From the NCBI GenBank assembly GCA_950075865.1, contig CATMVA010000007.1:37497-101496 (forward strand): a stretch of DNA of 64,000 nucleotides. Reading direction: 5' to 3'. The notes under the pieces are model-generated. The model did no database searches. It saw only the letters and a program-made list of their open reading frames with translations, and was not told the DNA's origin. Positions within the stretch are counted from its first letter, which is position 1, and the number at the start of each line of letters is the position of its first letter. Origin of the DNA: an uncultured Oscillospiraceae bacterium. Lineage in GTDB: Bacteria; Bacillota; Clostridia; Oscillospirales; Oscillospiraceae. Below are positions 15,121-23,196 of this stretch, one piece after another. The position numbers were made by a program, and so were the translations under genes.

Positions 15121-16339
15121 AATCATGTGCAGTTATACGTTTGTCTCTTTTATCATAAATCCTGGTAAATCTCCCCGGGACAACTATGCCACTGTCCTGC
15201 CTCCTATGGAATTCGTCTTCTAATTCCTGCCCCATCTCTTTCCGGAGCTGTTCTATCTCTCCTTTCTTTATCCCATCGTCAAAAACTGTGTTGATTTTCA
15301 AAATCGGCGCACTTTTTTCAATGCTTTCGCAAGCACTGCCTTGATTTACCTGAACTACTGCACTGTTCAATAGGAACAGGCAAGCTATTGGATCTAACAC
15401 ATAATCCTTTCTAAGAACATGATACCATGTCAAGAAGATTTCCCACCAACCCGTCCAAGCATAGCTTCTCTCCCCTTTGTATGATATAAATATGTCCACA
15501 TACTTAGGTTCCTCTCCCGAAGCAGTCCTCTCCTCGCGAAGCGCTAATCCGCTGCACCATGATCTATATCTGTCCGTAGGAACAATATAGTCCATACAAA
15601 GGTTGCATACGGTATTGGCATCAATATATTTCGGGTGGGAAAGAACGCCTATTCCTACGGTACTCATCCATGCCAAATCTTTTAAGACAAATTGATTCGC
15701 AAATTTTTGCAGTTGTCGTATAAACCTACCGGCATTTTTGGGGGTTTGACTGGTTATCAAACAACCAATTCCTTGCGAAGGATATTGATTCTGTTCTGGT
15801 TGAGTACATCCAAAGAAATCATCTCTCAAGCTATCAAACTTATTTAGGTTAATCCCATACTTTTCACAGTTTTCCAAAAAAACACTAACAAATCTACTGC
15901 CATTGAAATCCGCAAAATTATACATATATGCAGTCAGAATATACGGCAAAACGGATTCCGCTTTATCGTCAAGACCTCCCAGGATTTGCCCCAAACCACA
16001 TTCCCAGTTCTTTATTCCAGGCGGGACTTTCTTCTTTCCAATATAGTAATAAAACTTTTCAAAACAGCTTTTCAGTCTTTCTGGTTTAGTTTTTCCCTCC
16101 ACTTCCTCATCGTCATCCCCAAGCCATTTGTACTCTCCCCAATCGCACAATCGGCTATAAACGGATGCTGCTATTTGGTTTTCAACTTCTTTAGAATTAG
16201 ATAACTTGAAAACATCTGTATTTTCATTGATATAGAACAATTCACACACCCCTTTCTCAAACGCACATGGCCTCATAAAAATGTTGGCACCAAAATGCTC
16301 AAATTTTGTCGTTATTTCACAACAAAAAGGCTGTCTCAA
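15119..16339 (-). CDS. AT-rich unknown cargo protein (up to 406 aa)
   Basis: No family was recognised. The frame is open to a TTG at 16339, but that start has no ribosome site; an ATG at 16276 and a TTG near 16238 behind AAAGGGGTG are alternatives, so the N-terminus is unsure. The protein is soluble, rich in Cys, Trp and Tyr (LCDWGEYKWLGDDDEEVEG, YRSWCSGLALREERTASGEE, AWTGWWEIFLTWYHVL), with a charged coiled-coil-like end. GC is clearly below the host's, which suggests recent acquisition. It is a single-gene unit between a terminator and the mobilization module, a usual place for cargo. Confidence 0.6.
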   Translation of the reverse strand: MRQPFCCEITTKFEHFGANIFMRPCAFEKGVCELFYINENTDVFKLSNSKEVENQIAASVYSRLCDWGEYKWLGDDDEEVEGKTKPERLKSCFEKFYYYIGKKKVPPGIKNWECGLGQILGGLDDKAESVLPYILTAYMYNFADFNGSRFVSVFLENCEKYGINLNKFDSLRDDFFGCTQPEQNQYPSQGIGCLITSQTPKNAGRFIRQLQKFANQFVLKDLAWMSTVGIGVLSHPKYIDANTVCNLCMDYIVPTDRYRSWCSGLALREERTASGEEPKYVDIFISYKGERSYAWTGWWEIFLTWYHVLRKDYVLDPIACLFLLNSAVVQVNQGSACESIEKSAPILKINTVFDDGIKKGEIEQLRKEMGQELEDEFHRRQDSGIVVPGRFTRIYDKRDKRITAHD

Positions 16340-16540
16340 GGTGTTTTACAAAAACTAATTCCCTACTCTAAGTTCTTTTCTCTACTTTTTTGATGTAATT
16401 TCGTTTGTTTTTTCCATTGAAAAGGTTTCTTCTTCCCCCGTCTGCCAGCTCATCTGGGGGCCATGTGTTATCATGATGCTCGCAAGCGAAGTGACGCTTT
16501 CTTCATTTGCAAGCACCTTGAAAACTGAATATAGTATGCT
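16340..16540. other. AT-rich intergenic DNA upstream of the mobilization genes
   Basis: No open frame is supported. It has T-rich tracts, a GCTCGCAAGCGAAGTGACGC segment with short internal repeats, and CACCTTGAAAACTGAATA near 16515. It probably carries regulatory sequence, and possibly transfer-origin sequence, for the element, but no oriT could be identified. Confidence 0.4.
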
Positions 16541-16678
16541 TTAATTGAGATCCACTGTCAAGACCATTCTCAGCTTGTCATACCACACCAGAGGGGCTTG
16601 CCTCTCCGGCAATGGCAACCGCAAGCTGTCTATGGGCCGCCGTTGGATCTCGGTCTCAGTCTGAATAAGCTCCTCTGC
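16541..16678 (-). pseudogene. Inverted C-terminal fragment of a MobA/MobL relaxase
   Basis: On the minus strand, 45 codons from 16678 read AEELIQTETEIQRRPIDS, continue through LPLPERQAPLVWYDKLRM and end with TAA at 16541. AEELIQTET matches the AEELIQAET found in frame just after the stop of the intact-looking relaxase at 19463. The DNA over 26 bases (16653-16678) is the reverse complement of 19485-19510 with one mismatch. There is no start codon or upstream frame. It is therefore the tail of another relaxase copy left by rearrangement. Confidence 0.7.
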
Positions 16679-16726
16679 TTACTCTGGAGATAGGAGGAAC
16701 TTAAAATAGATAACGACGAAAAAATC

Positions 16727-18562
16727 ATGATCGGTCTTGCTACCGGCGCAGCCGTTACTCTCGGGATTGCCTACATCGTCTCGGTCGCAGAGCCTCAGAT
16801 TCCCCGGCAAGACAACAAGCTGGAAAACTCCCCTGTCCCTTCGGAGCTATACGTTCCAAACAGCAGGGGCGGATTCTACTTCGGCAACGCTCCCTTACCC
16901 GAGGGACACAAGGCCTGCTGTCAATGCCCTGCTGGCTTTTATGGTAAGCCCATGACTGCGGACGGCAACATCCTTGTGATCGGTGGCCCCGGAAGTGGCA
17001 AAACGACTGGTCATGTCTATCCGACCATGAAGACTTGGAAGGGAAGCATGATCATGTTGGATGTCAAGGGCGGCATGGAAAAGCTGTGGAGAAGCATTCA
17101 CAAGGATGATGGCAAAGAACTTCGGGTATTTGCGCCCTTTCAATGTGGCGCAGACACTTGTACGTTCGACCCATTTTCCCTGATGAAGGCCAATGAGTTA
17201 AATGCGGCCGGACACGCCTGTGATATTGCTGAGGCCCTGGTGGCGATTTCCGCATCGGACAGTGAACCCTTCTGGAGGGAGTCCGCCCAAAACCTTCTGG
17301 CAGGGTTCCTTCTCCATTGCTTCCGCTGTGGTAAGTCCTTCATCGAAGCAATGAAGGATATGAGTGATCGCTCAGTATCTGAGATGGTTGCTCTGATCAT
17401 GGATGGCCCCTGTGAGCAGGCGAAGTCTTTCGTAAGCAAGTTGCAGGGCATGAGTGGAAAAACCGCCGCCTCCGTTGGGCTGAACCTGAACAAGCTATCC
17501 AAATTTTTGCTGAATCCAGACGTCACCGGTTCGCTGACTCCAAACCCGGGGAGACCCGTGTTGAACTGGATGGAGCTGAACTCGGCAAAAAGGCCCATTG
17601 ACGTCATCATTGACGTTCGCGGGGACGCATTGGCTCAGTGTGCGCCTTTGGTTCGTCTGGTACTGACACAGCTGGTAAAGATGCTGTCGTTACGGGGCGA
17701 GAAGCATTATGGAGGGAACGATCTCCCCCCGGTGCTGCTCTGTATCGACGAGTTTCCGCAGTTAGAGTGCATGCCGGCCATGATAAGTGCCTTGACTACC
17801 CTCCGTAGCAAAGGAGTTACCATGGCCCTGTGCGTTCAAAGCCTGGCGTCACTGGAGGCGACTTATGGCCACAACGAGGCCCGAGTCATCTTGGACGCTT
17901 GCGGCTATAAGGTTATACGGAACGCCAACGATGTCGAGTCCCAAAAGTACCTTTCCGAGCTGATCGGCACAACGGACGTTCTCTCGCTCTCGCCCTCTGT
18001 CTCATGCGGGATGAGTGCCTCCCTTGGCTATCGGCCTGTCGCAACGCCTGGAGTGAGTATCTCCCTTGGCCGTCAGCAAAGGCCGCTTATCTATCCAGAG
18101 GCGTTGGGGCGACTGCGTGGGAAAGCGATTCTAATCACCCCTTATGGGACGTGTCAGGTTATACCGAAGCCGATATATCCCCCGGTGCCTTCCCAAAGGC
18201 AAGCGGAAATCGAGTACCTTACTACTAATCTCGCTTTGCTGTGTTCCATGATAGAGTCATCCGTGAATTCAGCAAATCGGGACAGTAATGACGTCACCCA
18301 AAATCAAGTGATACCCGCTCCTGTACAAGGAAACGAGAACCCTGCGGCGAGTGGCGTCAGAGATGCGTCGAAGATGGAGGCAGTATGTGAATACTGTGCC
18401 AGCGAAGCAAGAACCGCCAGAGAAATCATGGCGCATCTCAATATTAAGGCCCGCCAGCACTTCTGTGCTGTGATCTTAAGGCCTCTCCTGAAGCAGGGGC
18501 GGTTAGCGATGACCCATCCAGAGTCCCCCAAGCATCCCGATCAGAAGTACCGCACTGTATGA
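16727..18562 (+). CDS. VirD4/TraG-like conjugative coupling ATPase
   Basis: A 611-aa protein (from the ATG) with an N-terminal membrane segment (GAAVTLGIAYIVSV), Walker A GGPGSGKTT (about 86-94), Walker B VLLCIDEFPQL and a conserved QSLASLEATYG block. It ends in a winged-helix-like domain (TAREIMAHLNIKARQHF). It would link relaxase-bound DNA to a transfer channel. AGGAGG at 16692-16697 is ideally placed for a start at 16706, but that codon is ATA; the first ATG is seven codons on and has no close ribosome site. It precedes the relaxase gene by 80 bp. Confidence 0.87.
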   Translation: MIGLATGAAVTLGIAYIVSVAEPQIPRQDNKLENSPVPSELYVPNSRGGFYFGNAPLPEGHKACCQCPAGFYGKPMTADGNILVIGGPGSGKTTGHVYPTMKTWKGSMIMLDVKGGMEKLWRSIHKDDGKELRVFAPFQCGADTCTFDPFSLMKANELNAAGHACDIAEALVAISASDSEPFWRESAQNLLAGFLLHCFRCGKSFIEAMKDMSDRSVSEMVALIMDGPCEQAKSFVSKLQGMSGKTAASVGLNLNKLSKFLLNPDVTGSLTPNPGRPVLNWMELNSAKRPIDVIIDVRGDALAQCAPLVRLVLTQLVKMLSLRGEKHYGGNDLPPVLLCIDEFPQLECMPAMISALTTLRSKGVTMALCVQSLASLEATYGHNEARVILDACGYKVIRNANDVESQKYLSELIGTTDVLSLSPSVSCGMSASLGYRPVATPGVSISLGRQQRPLIYPEALGRLRGKAILITPYGTCQVIPKPIYPPVPSQRQAEIEYLTTNLALLCSMIESSVNSANRDSNDVTQNQVIPAPVQGNENPAASGVRDASKMEAVCEYCASEARTAREIMAHLNIKARQHFCAVILRPLLKQGRLAMTHPESPKHPDQKYRTV

Positions 18563-18641
18563 GTGGATCAACTATCCTAATCCACTCATATGCGCAATTA
18601 AACATTGCCAAGTGGCAAGTCAAGTTCAGGAGGAATCAGTC

Positions 18642-19463
18642 ATGCTAACAACCATTTCCCTATCTTCATCTAACGTCAGTCGTAGGCAAGGGGGAGGCGC
18701 TGTAGGCGCCTATTCTTACGCCTCCGGCCAGAAGTTTCGAGATTCCCGTACTGGGAAAACGTACTATTCCTCAGGCCGCACCGATGTAGCCTCCTGCGGC
18801 CTGATCCTTCCGCCATCTGCGCCCAAAGGCCTTGAGGACCCCCAGACATTTTTTGATGCCTGGAATCAGGCCGAAAAGCGCAAGGATGCGTCCATGGGCC
18901 ATAAGTACATCATCGCCCTGCCCAACGAACTATCTGCTGAGCAGCAGGTCGAAGTTGTAATGAGATTCGTCCATGAGAACTTTACCGAGGCTGGCTATCC
19001 GGCCCTCTATGCGATACACAGCGGCAGAGCCGATGAACATGTGAAGCCTGCAAGCATTGAGGCAACACGTCAGCGTGAGGATAACCCCCACGTCCACATC
19101 ATCGCTTCCGCCCGCAAGATAGATGAGCACGGCTTCCAGGCAACGAAGCTGGACGGCCGTGCTACATATAAGAGAGCTTTTCTTTTGGCCCTGCGAAAAA
19201 GCTGGGCCGACCACTTGAACGCAACGTTTGAGCGGCTCGGTCTGGAGATTCGAGTGGATCATCGCAGCTATAAAGATCGCGGGATAGACCGGACTCCCAC
19301 GGCCCACATTGGCCCAAAGGCAATGGCCCTGGAGATGCGTGGGAAAAAAACGGCTGTTGGTGACCGCTATCGCAACGCCATTCAACAGAATAGAGCGCGG
19401 GAAGTACAGCGCCCCCGCGATGCCAGCTATGATAAGACGGCCGAATTAGAAGTTGAACGCTGA
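18642..19463 (+). CDS. MobA/MobL-family relaxase, truncated by an in-frame TGA
   Basis: A 273-aa N-terminal relaxase domain with the HUH motif NPHVHI (about 149-154), preceded by GQKFRDSRTGKTYYSS and followed by DHRSYKDRGIDRTPTAHIG, as in plasmid mobilization relaxases that nick oriT. The ATG at 18642 follows AGGAGG by eight bases. After the TGA at 19461-19463 the same frame continues with relaxase-like sequence (TNEFARHAEELIQAET) to a TAA at 19580. It looks like a nonsense mutation, or a full-length gene already losing its C-terminal part. The catalytic domain appears intact, so nicking may persist. Confidence 0.82.
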   Translation: MLTTISLSSSNVSRRQGGGAVGAYSYASGQKFRDSRTGKTYYSSGRTDVASCGLILPPSAPKGLEDPQTFFDAWNQAEKRKDASMGHKYIIALPNELSAEQQVEVVMRFVHENFTEAGYPALYAIHSGRADEHVKPASIEATRQREDNPHVHIIASARKIDEHGFQATKLDGRATYKRAFLLALRKSWADHLNATFERLGLEIRVDHRSYKDRGIDRTPTAHIGPKAMALEMRGKKTAVGDRYRNAIQQNRAREVQRPRDASYDKTAELEVER

Positions 19464-19609
19464 ACAAATGAATTTGCCAGACACGCAGAGGAGCTTATTC
19501 AGGCTGAGACTGTATTGGGTTCGGGGGTAATACTCGTACCTTTACTGCGTAATGCCTCAATTTTATCTGTGTATTATTACTAAGTAAGAACAAGCCGACG
19601 GCAGCGGTG

Positions 19610-19640
19610 GTTCTATTCGCCGCCGCCCTCGGCATAGAGT
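19610..19640 (+). promoter_or_regulatory. Weak candidate SigE-like promoter before the recombinase unit
   Basis: GTTCTATT (19610-19617), 15-bp spacer, CATAGAGT (19633-19640). The spacing is the same as in the pdaB candidate, but with four mismatches to the Bacillus SigE pattern. CATAGAGTA also fits the SigK -10 form. A chance match is quite possible. Confidence 0.25.
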
Positions 19641-19658
19641 AGCACGGGGGGTGATGAG

Positions 19659-19802
19659 ATGACAAGCCAGCAGGAGGTCAAGCCTTGCAAAGAGCAAGAT
19701 CGCACTTTGAGAGTGATTTGCGTAAAACGTAAATTTACTCCGTCACACAAAAGCCGTGATGCAGTCCGGAATTTACTCCGGGCGCATGGGGCAACCGCGT
19801 AA
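19659..19802 (+). CDS. Small basic protein upstream of the recombinase (47 aa)
   Basis: An ATG behind GGGGGTGATGAG encodes MTSQQEVKPCKEQDRTLRVI and continues with a basic stretch (KRKFTPSHKSRDAVRNLLRA). It is positively charged, with two Cys, and could bind nucleic acid. The stop is 31 bp before the recombinase start, so they are probably co-transcribed. It is not recognised. A recombination directionality role is a guess from position and charge. Confidence 0.5.
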   Translation: MTSQQEVKPCKEQDRTLRVICVKRKFTPSHKSRDAVRNLLRAHGATA

Positions 19803-19833
19803 CACGAATCACGAATGAAAGGAGGTGCGCCGG

Positions 19834-21438
19834 ATGGCTCGCACCAAACGAATGCCCGGGATCGGGCAGGCAGAAACGGGTAAGGTGGTCTGGCGCGCCG
19901 CCTTATACGCCCGGTTATCCCGGGATGATGGAGATAAACCAGAGAGCGATAGTATCGTCAACCAGAGAAAGCGTTTGGAACAATTTCTGGCTGGACAAGC
20001 CCAAATGGAATTTGCCGGTTTCTATGTTGACGATGGCTATACTGGCACCAACTTTGACCGTCCGGGCTTCCAGCGTATGATTGAGGATATTGAGGCTGGG
20101 AAGGTCAACTGCGTTGTCGTCAAAGATCTTTCTCGTTTCGGCCGGGACTACATTGGGGTAGGGGGCTATATGCGAGACTGGTTCCCTGCACATGGAGTTC
20201 GGTTCATTGCATTGGGTGAAGGGGAGGACAGTGAAAAGAACTCATGCGATATGCTCATCCCGTTTAAGAATGTGATGAACGAGCAATATGCCAGAGATAT
20301 TTCGCAAAAAGTTCGTAGCTCCATCCAGATCAAGCAGCAGAGTGGGGAATTTATCGGGGCATTTGCTTCCTACGGGTATCGAAAGGATCCAGAGGACCAT
20401 AACAAGCTCCTCATTGATCCTCCTGCTGCCGCCGTAGTTCGCCGGATCTTTACCCTTTATGAGCAGGGTATGGGGAAAATACGGATCGCAAAATTGCTAA
20501 ATGAGGAAAAGATACCTTGCCCCAGCGAATATAAGCGCCTTAACGGGGAGAAATATCATAATGGCCAACGGCTGGGGAGTACGTCCTATTGGACCTATGC
20601 GACGATCCACCGCATCTTAAAAAATCAGATGTATGTTGGCCGAATGGAACAGGGCAAAGCCCCTCGCCAGGGAATGCACGGCAAGGCAAAGCAACTCCCC
20701 CGGGAGCAGTGGACGGTCGTGGAAGGGACCCACGAGGCCATTATTGAACCGGATCAGTGGGAGCGCGTGCAATCCCTTTTGCAGAGAGATACCCGCACCC
20801 TGAGCTTTGAGCAAAATGTAAGCCCTTTTGCGGGGTTCCTCCGCTGCGGCGATTGTGGACGAGCCATGAGCAAGACCAACCACCCAGGCGGTATCTATTA
20901 TTGCTGCGGCTCCTACAAACGCTATGGTCCCAGTGTCTGTACCCGACATGGAATCTCCTACCGGGATTTGGAGCAGACGGTGCTGGAAGATCTGAACAAG
21001 GTTATTGCATCAGTGGAGGATCTTCATGCCTTGGCCCAGGAAGCCAAGGAAAACACTCGCCCAACGGATCACAGCGCCGAACAAGAGCGCTTACAGGGTA
21101 GTCTTGAACGAGTGCGAAGGCTCCGCAAATCTGCCTATGAGGACTACAAGGACGACCTTATCAGCAAGGAAGATTACCTTCGTTATAAGGACGACTATCA
21201 AGGGCAGGAAGATGTCATCATGGCCCAGTTGGAGCGCCTGCAAGCGCAAGAAGATACTCCAAAGGAATCGCCTTGGGTCGAGGAACTTCTGAAACTGGGA
21301 AAGCTAACCGAGCTTGACCGGGCTACTGTAGCTGAAACGATTAAGGAAATTTTGGTCTATGAAGATCATGTGGAGATTACATACAATTTCTCGGATGATC
21401 TGGGTTTCTGGACCAATCAGGATGCTCCAAAGCTGTGA
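19834..21438 (+). CDS. Large serine recombinase (site-specific integrase/excisionase)
   Basis: A 534-aa protein. Resolvase catalytic domain with nucleophile Ser29 in LYARLSRDDG and the Arg-rich KDLSRFGRDYIGVG; recombinase domain (about 165-270; GAFASYGYRKDPEDHNKL); zinc ribbon CGDCGRAMSK plus CCGSYKRYGPSVC; C-terminal coiled coil (VRRLRKSAYEDYKDDLISKE). This is the TndX/TnpX-like class. It should catalyse recombination between the CCTGGGG-bearing sites at the element ends. The ATG at 19834 is eight bases after AGGAGGTG; an upstream ATG lacks a site. A strong terminator follows the stop. Confidence 0.93.
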   Translation: MARTKRMPGIGQAETGKVVWRAALYARLSRDDGDKPESDSIVNQRKRLEQFLAGQAQMEFAGFYVDDGYTGTNFDRPGFQRMIEDIEAGKVNCVVVKDLSRFGRDYIGVGGYMRDWFPAHGVRFIALGEGEDSEKNSCDMLIPFKNVMNEQYARDISQKVRSSIQIKQQSGEFIGAFASYGYRKDPEDHNKLLIDPPAAAVVRRIFTLYEQGMGKIRIAKLLNEEKIPCPSEYKRLNGEKYHNGQRLGSTSYWTYATIHRILKNQMYVGRMEQGKAPRQGMHGKAKQLPREQWTVVEGTHEAIIEPDQWERVQSLLQRDTRTLSFEQNVSPFAGFLRCGDCGRAMSKTNHPGGIYYCCGSYKRYGPSVCTRHGISYRDLEQTVLEDLNKVIASVEDLHALAQEAKENTRPTDHSAEQERLQGSLERVRRLRKSAYEDYKDDLISKEDYLRYKDDYQGQEDVIMAQLERLQAQEDTPKESPWVEELLKLGKLTELDRATVAETIKEILVYEDHVEITYNFSDDLGFWTNQDAPKL

Positions 21439-21484
21439 GGCAACATACCGCTATCGTTTGGTAGCGGTATGTTGCCTTCCTTTC
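21439..21484 (+). terminator. Intrinsic terminator of the recombinase gene
   Basis: Perfect 15-bp arms (21439-21453, 21462-21476), 8-nt loop, then TTCCTTTC, starting right after the stop codon. Confidence 0.85.
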
Positions 21485-21537
21485 AACGGATGCCTTCTAT
21501 TTTCTTGCATATAATTAAAGTATATTTATATTATAGG

Positions 21538-21566
21538 TTGACAAAATGGAAAATATGACTTAGAAT
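21538..21566 (+). promoter_or_regulatory. SigA-type promoter of the DUF4143 ATPase
   Basis: -35 TTGACA (21538-21543), 17-bp spacer, -10 TAGAAT (21561-21566), 19 bp before the ATG. Confidence 0.75.
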
Positions 21567-21585
21567 CATACATGAGGTGAGGAAT

Positions 21586-23034
21586 ATGGCCATTACAACG
21601 AAAAGCCAGATCTTAAAAGTGCTCAAAGCCTTTAACCCTTGGTGGGCAACGGGGAGCGTTCACCCGGACTTCACAAAGGATTACCGCCGTTTTGCGTATT
21701 ATGAGGCAATGAAGCGGATAGATCAGACCGACTTGCGGCGTACGGTTGTTCTTACCGGCACGCGCCGGGTGGGAAAGACAACCATTCAATATCAAATGAT
21801 CGATACACTTTTGAAGCGCAAAATCCCGCCGCAGCGTATCGTATTTATTTCTCTGGATCACCCTATGCTGAAGCTCAGTAATTTCAACGACATTTTGGAG
21901 TGTTACCACGAGAATATCTGCCCGGATCAAAATGTTTTTTACTTTTTTGACGAGATCCAATATGTCGCCGATTGGGACAAGTGGCTGAAAACCATCTATG
22001 ATATGCAGCCTGAAACCCGTATGATCGCTACCGGCTCGGCAAGCCCGGCATTGATGAAGGGCAGTACGGAGAGCGGCGCCGGCCGTTGGAGCATTATTCC
22101 CGTTCCCACCCTTTCCTTTTTTGAGTATTGCTCTTTGATTGGGGTAAATGTCCCGGATTTAGGGCCCAGTGTTCGCCCAACGGCTTTTCAGCGTATGACC
22201 CAAGCCGAGCGTGCATCCATCATGCTGAAATTGGAGCCAATCCAGAATCACTTTATTCGTTATCTGCAAGTGGGCGGTTTTCCAGAGTTGGCCTTGGCCT
22301 CCAACGATCTTATGGCACAGCAGATCATGCGGGAGGATGTGGTAGACAAGGTTTTGAAGCGCGACCTGCCCTCCCTCTATAACATCCGCAGTGCCACAGA
22401 GTTAGAGCGGATCTTTTTATATCTGTGCAACGTATCCTCCAACATTGTTTCTTTTTCTGCCTTAGCAAAAGAGCTGGAGGGTGTTTCCCGGCCCACGGTA
22501 GAAAACTATATTAACTATTTGGAAAGTGCTAATCTCATTTATCAGAGCTGGCCGGTGGAAATGGCTGGGCGGAAGGTGCTGAAATCCCAGCCGAAGATCT
22601 ATATTGCCGATGCAGCCATCCGCAATGCGGTTTTGATGGATGATGATGTGCTGACCAATCCCATCGAATTGGGAAAGATGGTGGAAACCGCTGTTTATAA
22701 GCATGTGGCGGCATTCTATTATCAGCAGGCTACACGGGTAGGTTACTACCGGGGCGGCCGGTCAGGGAATGAAATTGACATCGTTGTGGATTATCCCAAC
22801 ATCAAAAATATTCTGATCGAGGTCAAATATCGGGAGCAGGCTCCCGTTCCCAACACCGATGCCATCATTGAGCTTTCCGACCAGGCCAGTGCCGGTATTA
22901 TCATTACAAAACGCGCAGATGATTATGGGACGCATCATACTCCCAGCGGAAAAGAGCTCATTCGCATCCCGGCTTTTGCGTTTTTGTACCTGCTGGGAAA
23001 CGCCGAGCGGTATGGCTACCGGGGAAAAGATTGA
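21586..23034 (+). CDS. AAA_14/DUF4143 ATPase-nuclease protein
   Basis: A 482-aa member of the large bacterial AAA_14-DUF4143 family. Walker A LTGTRRVGKTT (about 59-69), Walker B NVFYFFDEIQYV, a winged-helix region (SRPTVENYINYLESANLIY) and a C-terminal restriction-like fold with GNEIDIVV and ILIEVKYRE as the nuclease-type core. Functions in this family are poorly known. It has its own promoter, lies between the recombinase terminator and attR, and is therefore cargo at the element's right edge. The ATG follows GAGGTGAGG. Confidence 0.87.
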   Translation: MAITTKSQILKVLKAFNPWWATGSVHPDFTKDYRRFAYYEAMKRIDQTDLRRTVVLTGTRRVGKTTIQYQMIDTLLKRKIPPQRIVFISLDHPMLKLSNFNDILECYHENICPDQNVFYFFDEIQYVADWDKWLKTIYDMQPETRMIATGSASPALMKGSTESGAGRWSIIPVPTLSFFEYCSLIGVNVPDLGPSVRPTAFQRMTQAERASIMLKLEPIQNHFIRYLQVGGFPELALASNDLMAQQIMREDVVDKVLKRDLPSLYNIRSATELERIFLYLCNVSSNIVSFSALAKELEGVSRPTVENYINYLESANLIYQSWPVEMAGRKVLKSQPKIYIADAAIRNAVLMDDDVLTNPIELGKMVETAVYKHVAAFYYQQATRVGYYRGGRSGNEIDIVVDYPNIKNILIEVKYREQAPVPNTDAIIELSDQASAGIIITKRADDYGTHHTPSGKELIRIPAFAFLYLLGNAERYGYRGKD

Positions 23035-23122
23035 TGAGATTCATTCGTACCGAATAAGTAATTATTTTTGTAATAAAGGGCTTGCTGAATCTCTCCCACT
23101 GTGCTATCATAATATTATAAAA

Positions 23123-23171
23123 AATACGGTCATTGACACCCTTCAAACCATTGGGCGCCAATGACCGTATT
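23123..23171. repeat. Inverted repeat just inside attR
   Basis: Perfect 13-bp arms (AATACGGTCATTG at 23123-23135 and its complement at 23159-23171) with a 23-nt loop, a few bases from the right crossover. It may end transcription of the ATPase gene or be part of the recombinase-binding region. Confidence 0.6.
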
Positions 23172-23196
23172 ATTACATCACCCTGGGGCAACGAGG
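23171..23196. other. attR, right junction of the integrated element
   Basis: Element DNA ending ACATCAC meets CCTGGGG (23182-23188), after which the pdaB frame resumes with GCAACGAGGAC (Gly-Asn-Glu-Asp). Placing this arm against the attL arm gives ACATCACC-CTGG-GGTGATGT, a dyad expected for a serine-integrase attP. Confidence 0.85.

Larger units (their letters stand above)
5359..23181. mobile_element. 17.8 kb serine-recombinase integrative and mobilizable element inserted in pdaB
   Basis: Bounded by direct CCTGGGG copies at 5359-5365 and 23182-23188; 17,823 bp including one copy. Contents from left: PolC-like pseudo-enzyme and XRE gene; WYL regulator with two cargo genes; resolvase remnant; YqaJ/DUF932 recombination operon; excisionase-like gene; AT-rich unknown gene; inverted relaxase remnant; VirD4-like ATPase; relaxase; small ORF; large serine recombinase; DUF4143 ATPase. 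No mating-channel (type IV secretion) genes were seen, so transfer would need a helper. Several cargo genes are visibly AT-richer than the host. A hairpin sits just inside each end. Confidence 0.9.

Noticed and set aside
23133..23183. Independent start for the downstream pdaB half at 23133
   Set aside because: The codon is ATT without a ribosome site and lies in element DNA; the first residues are not deacetylase-like.
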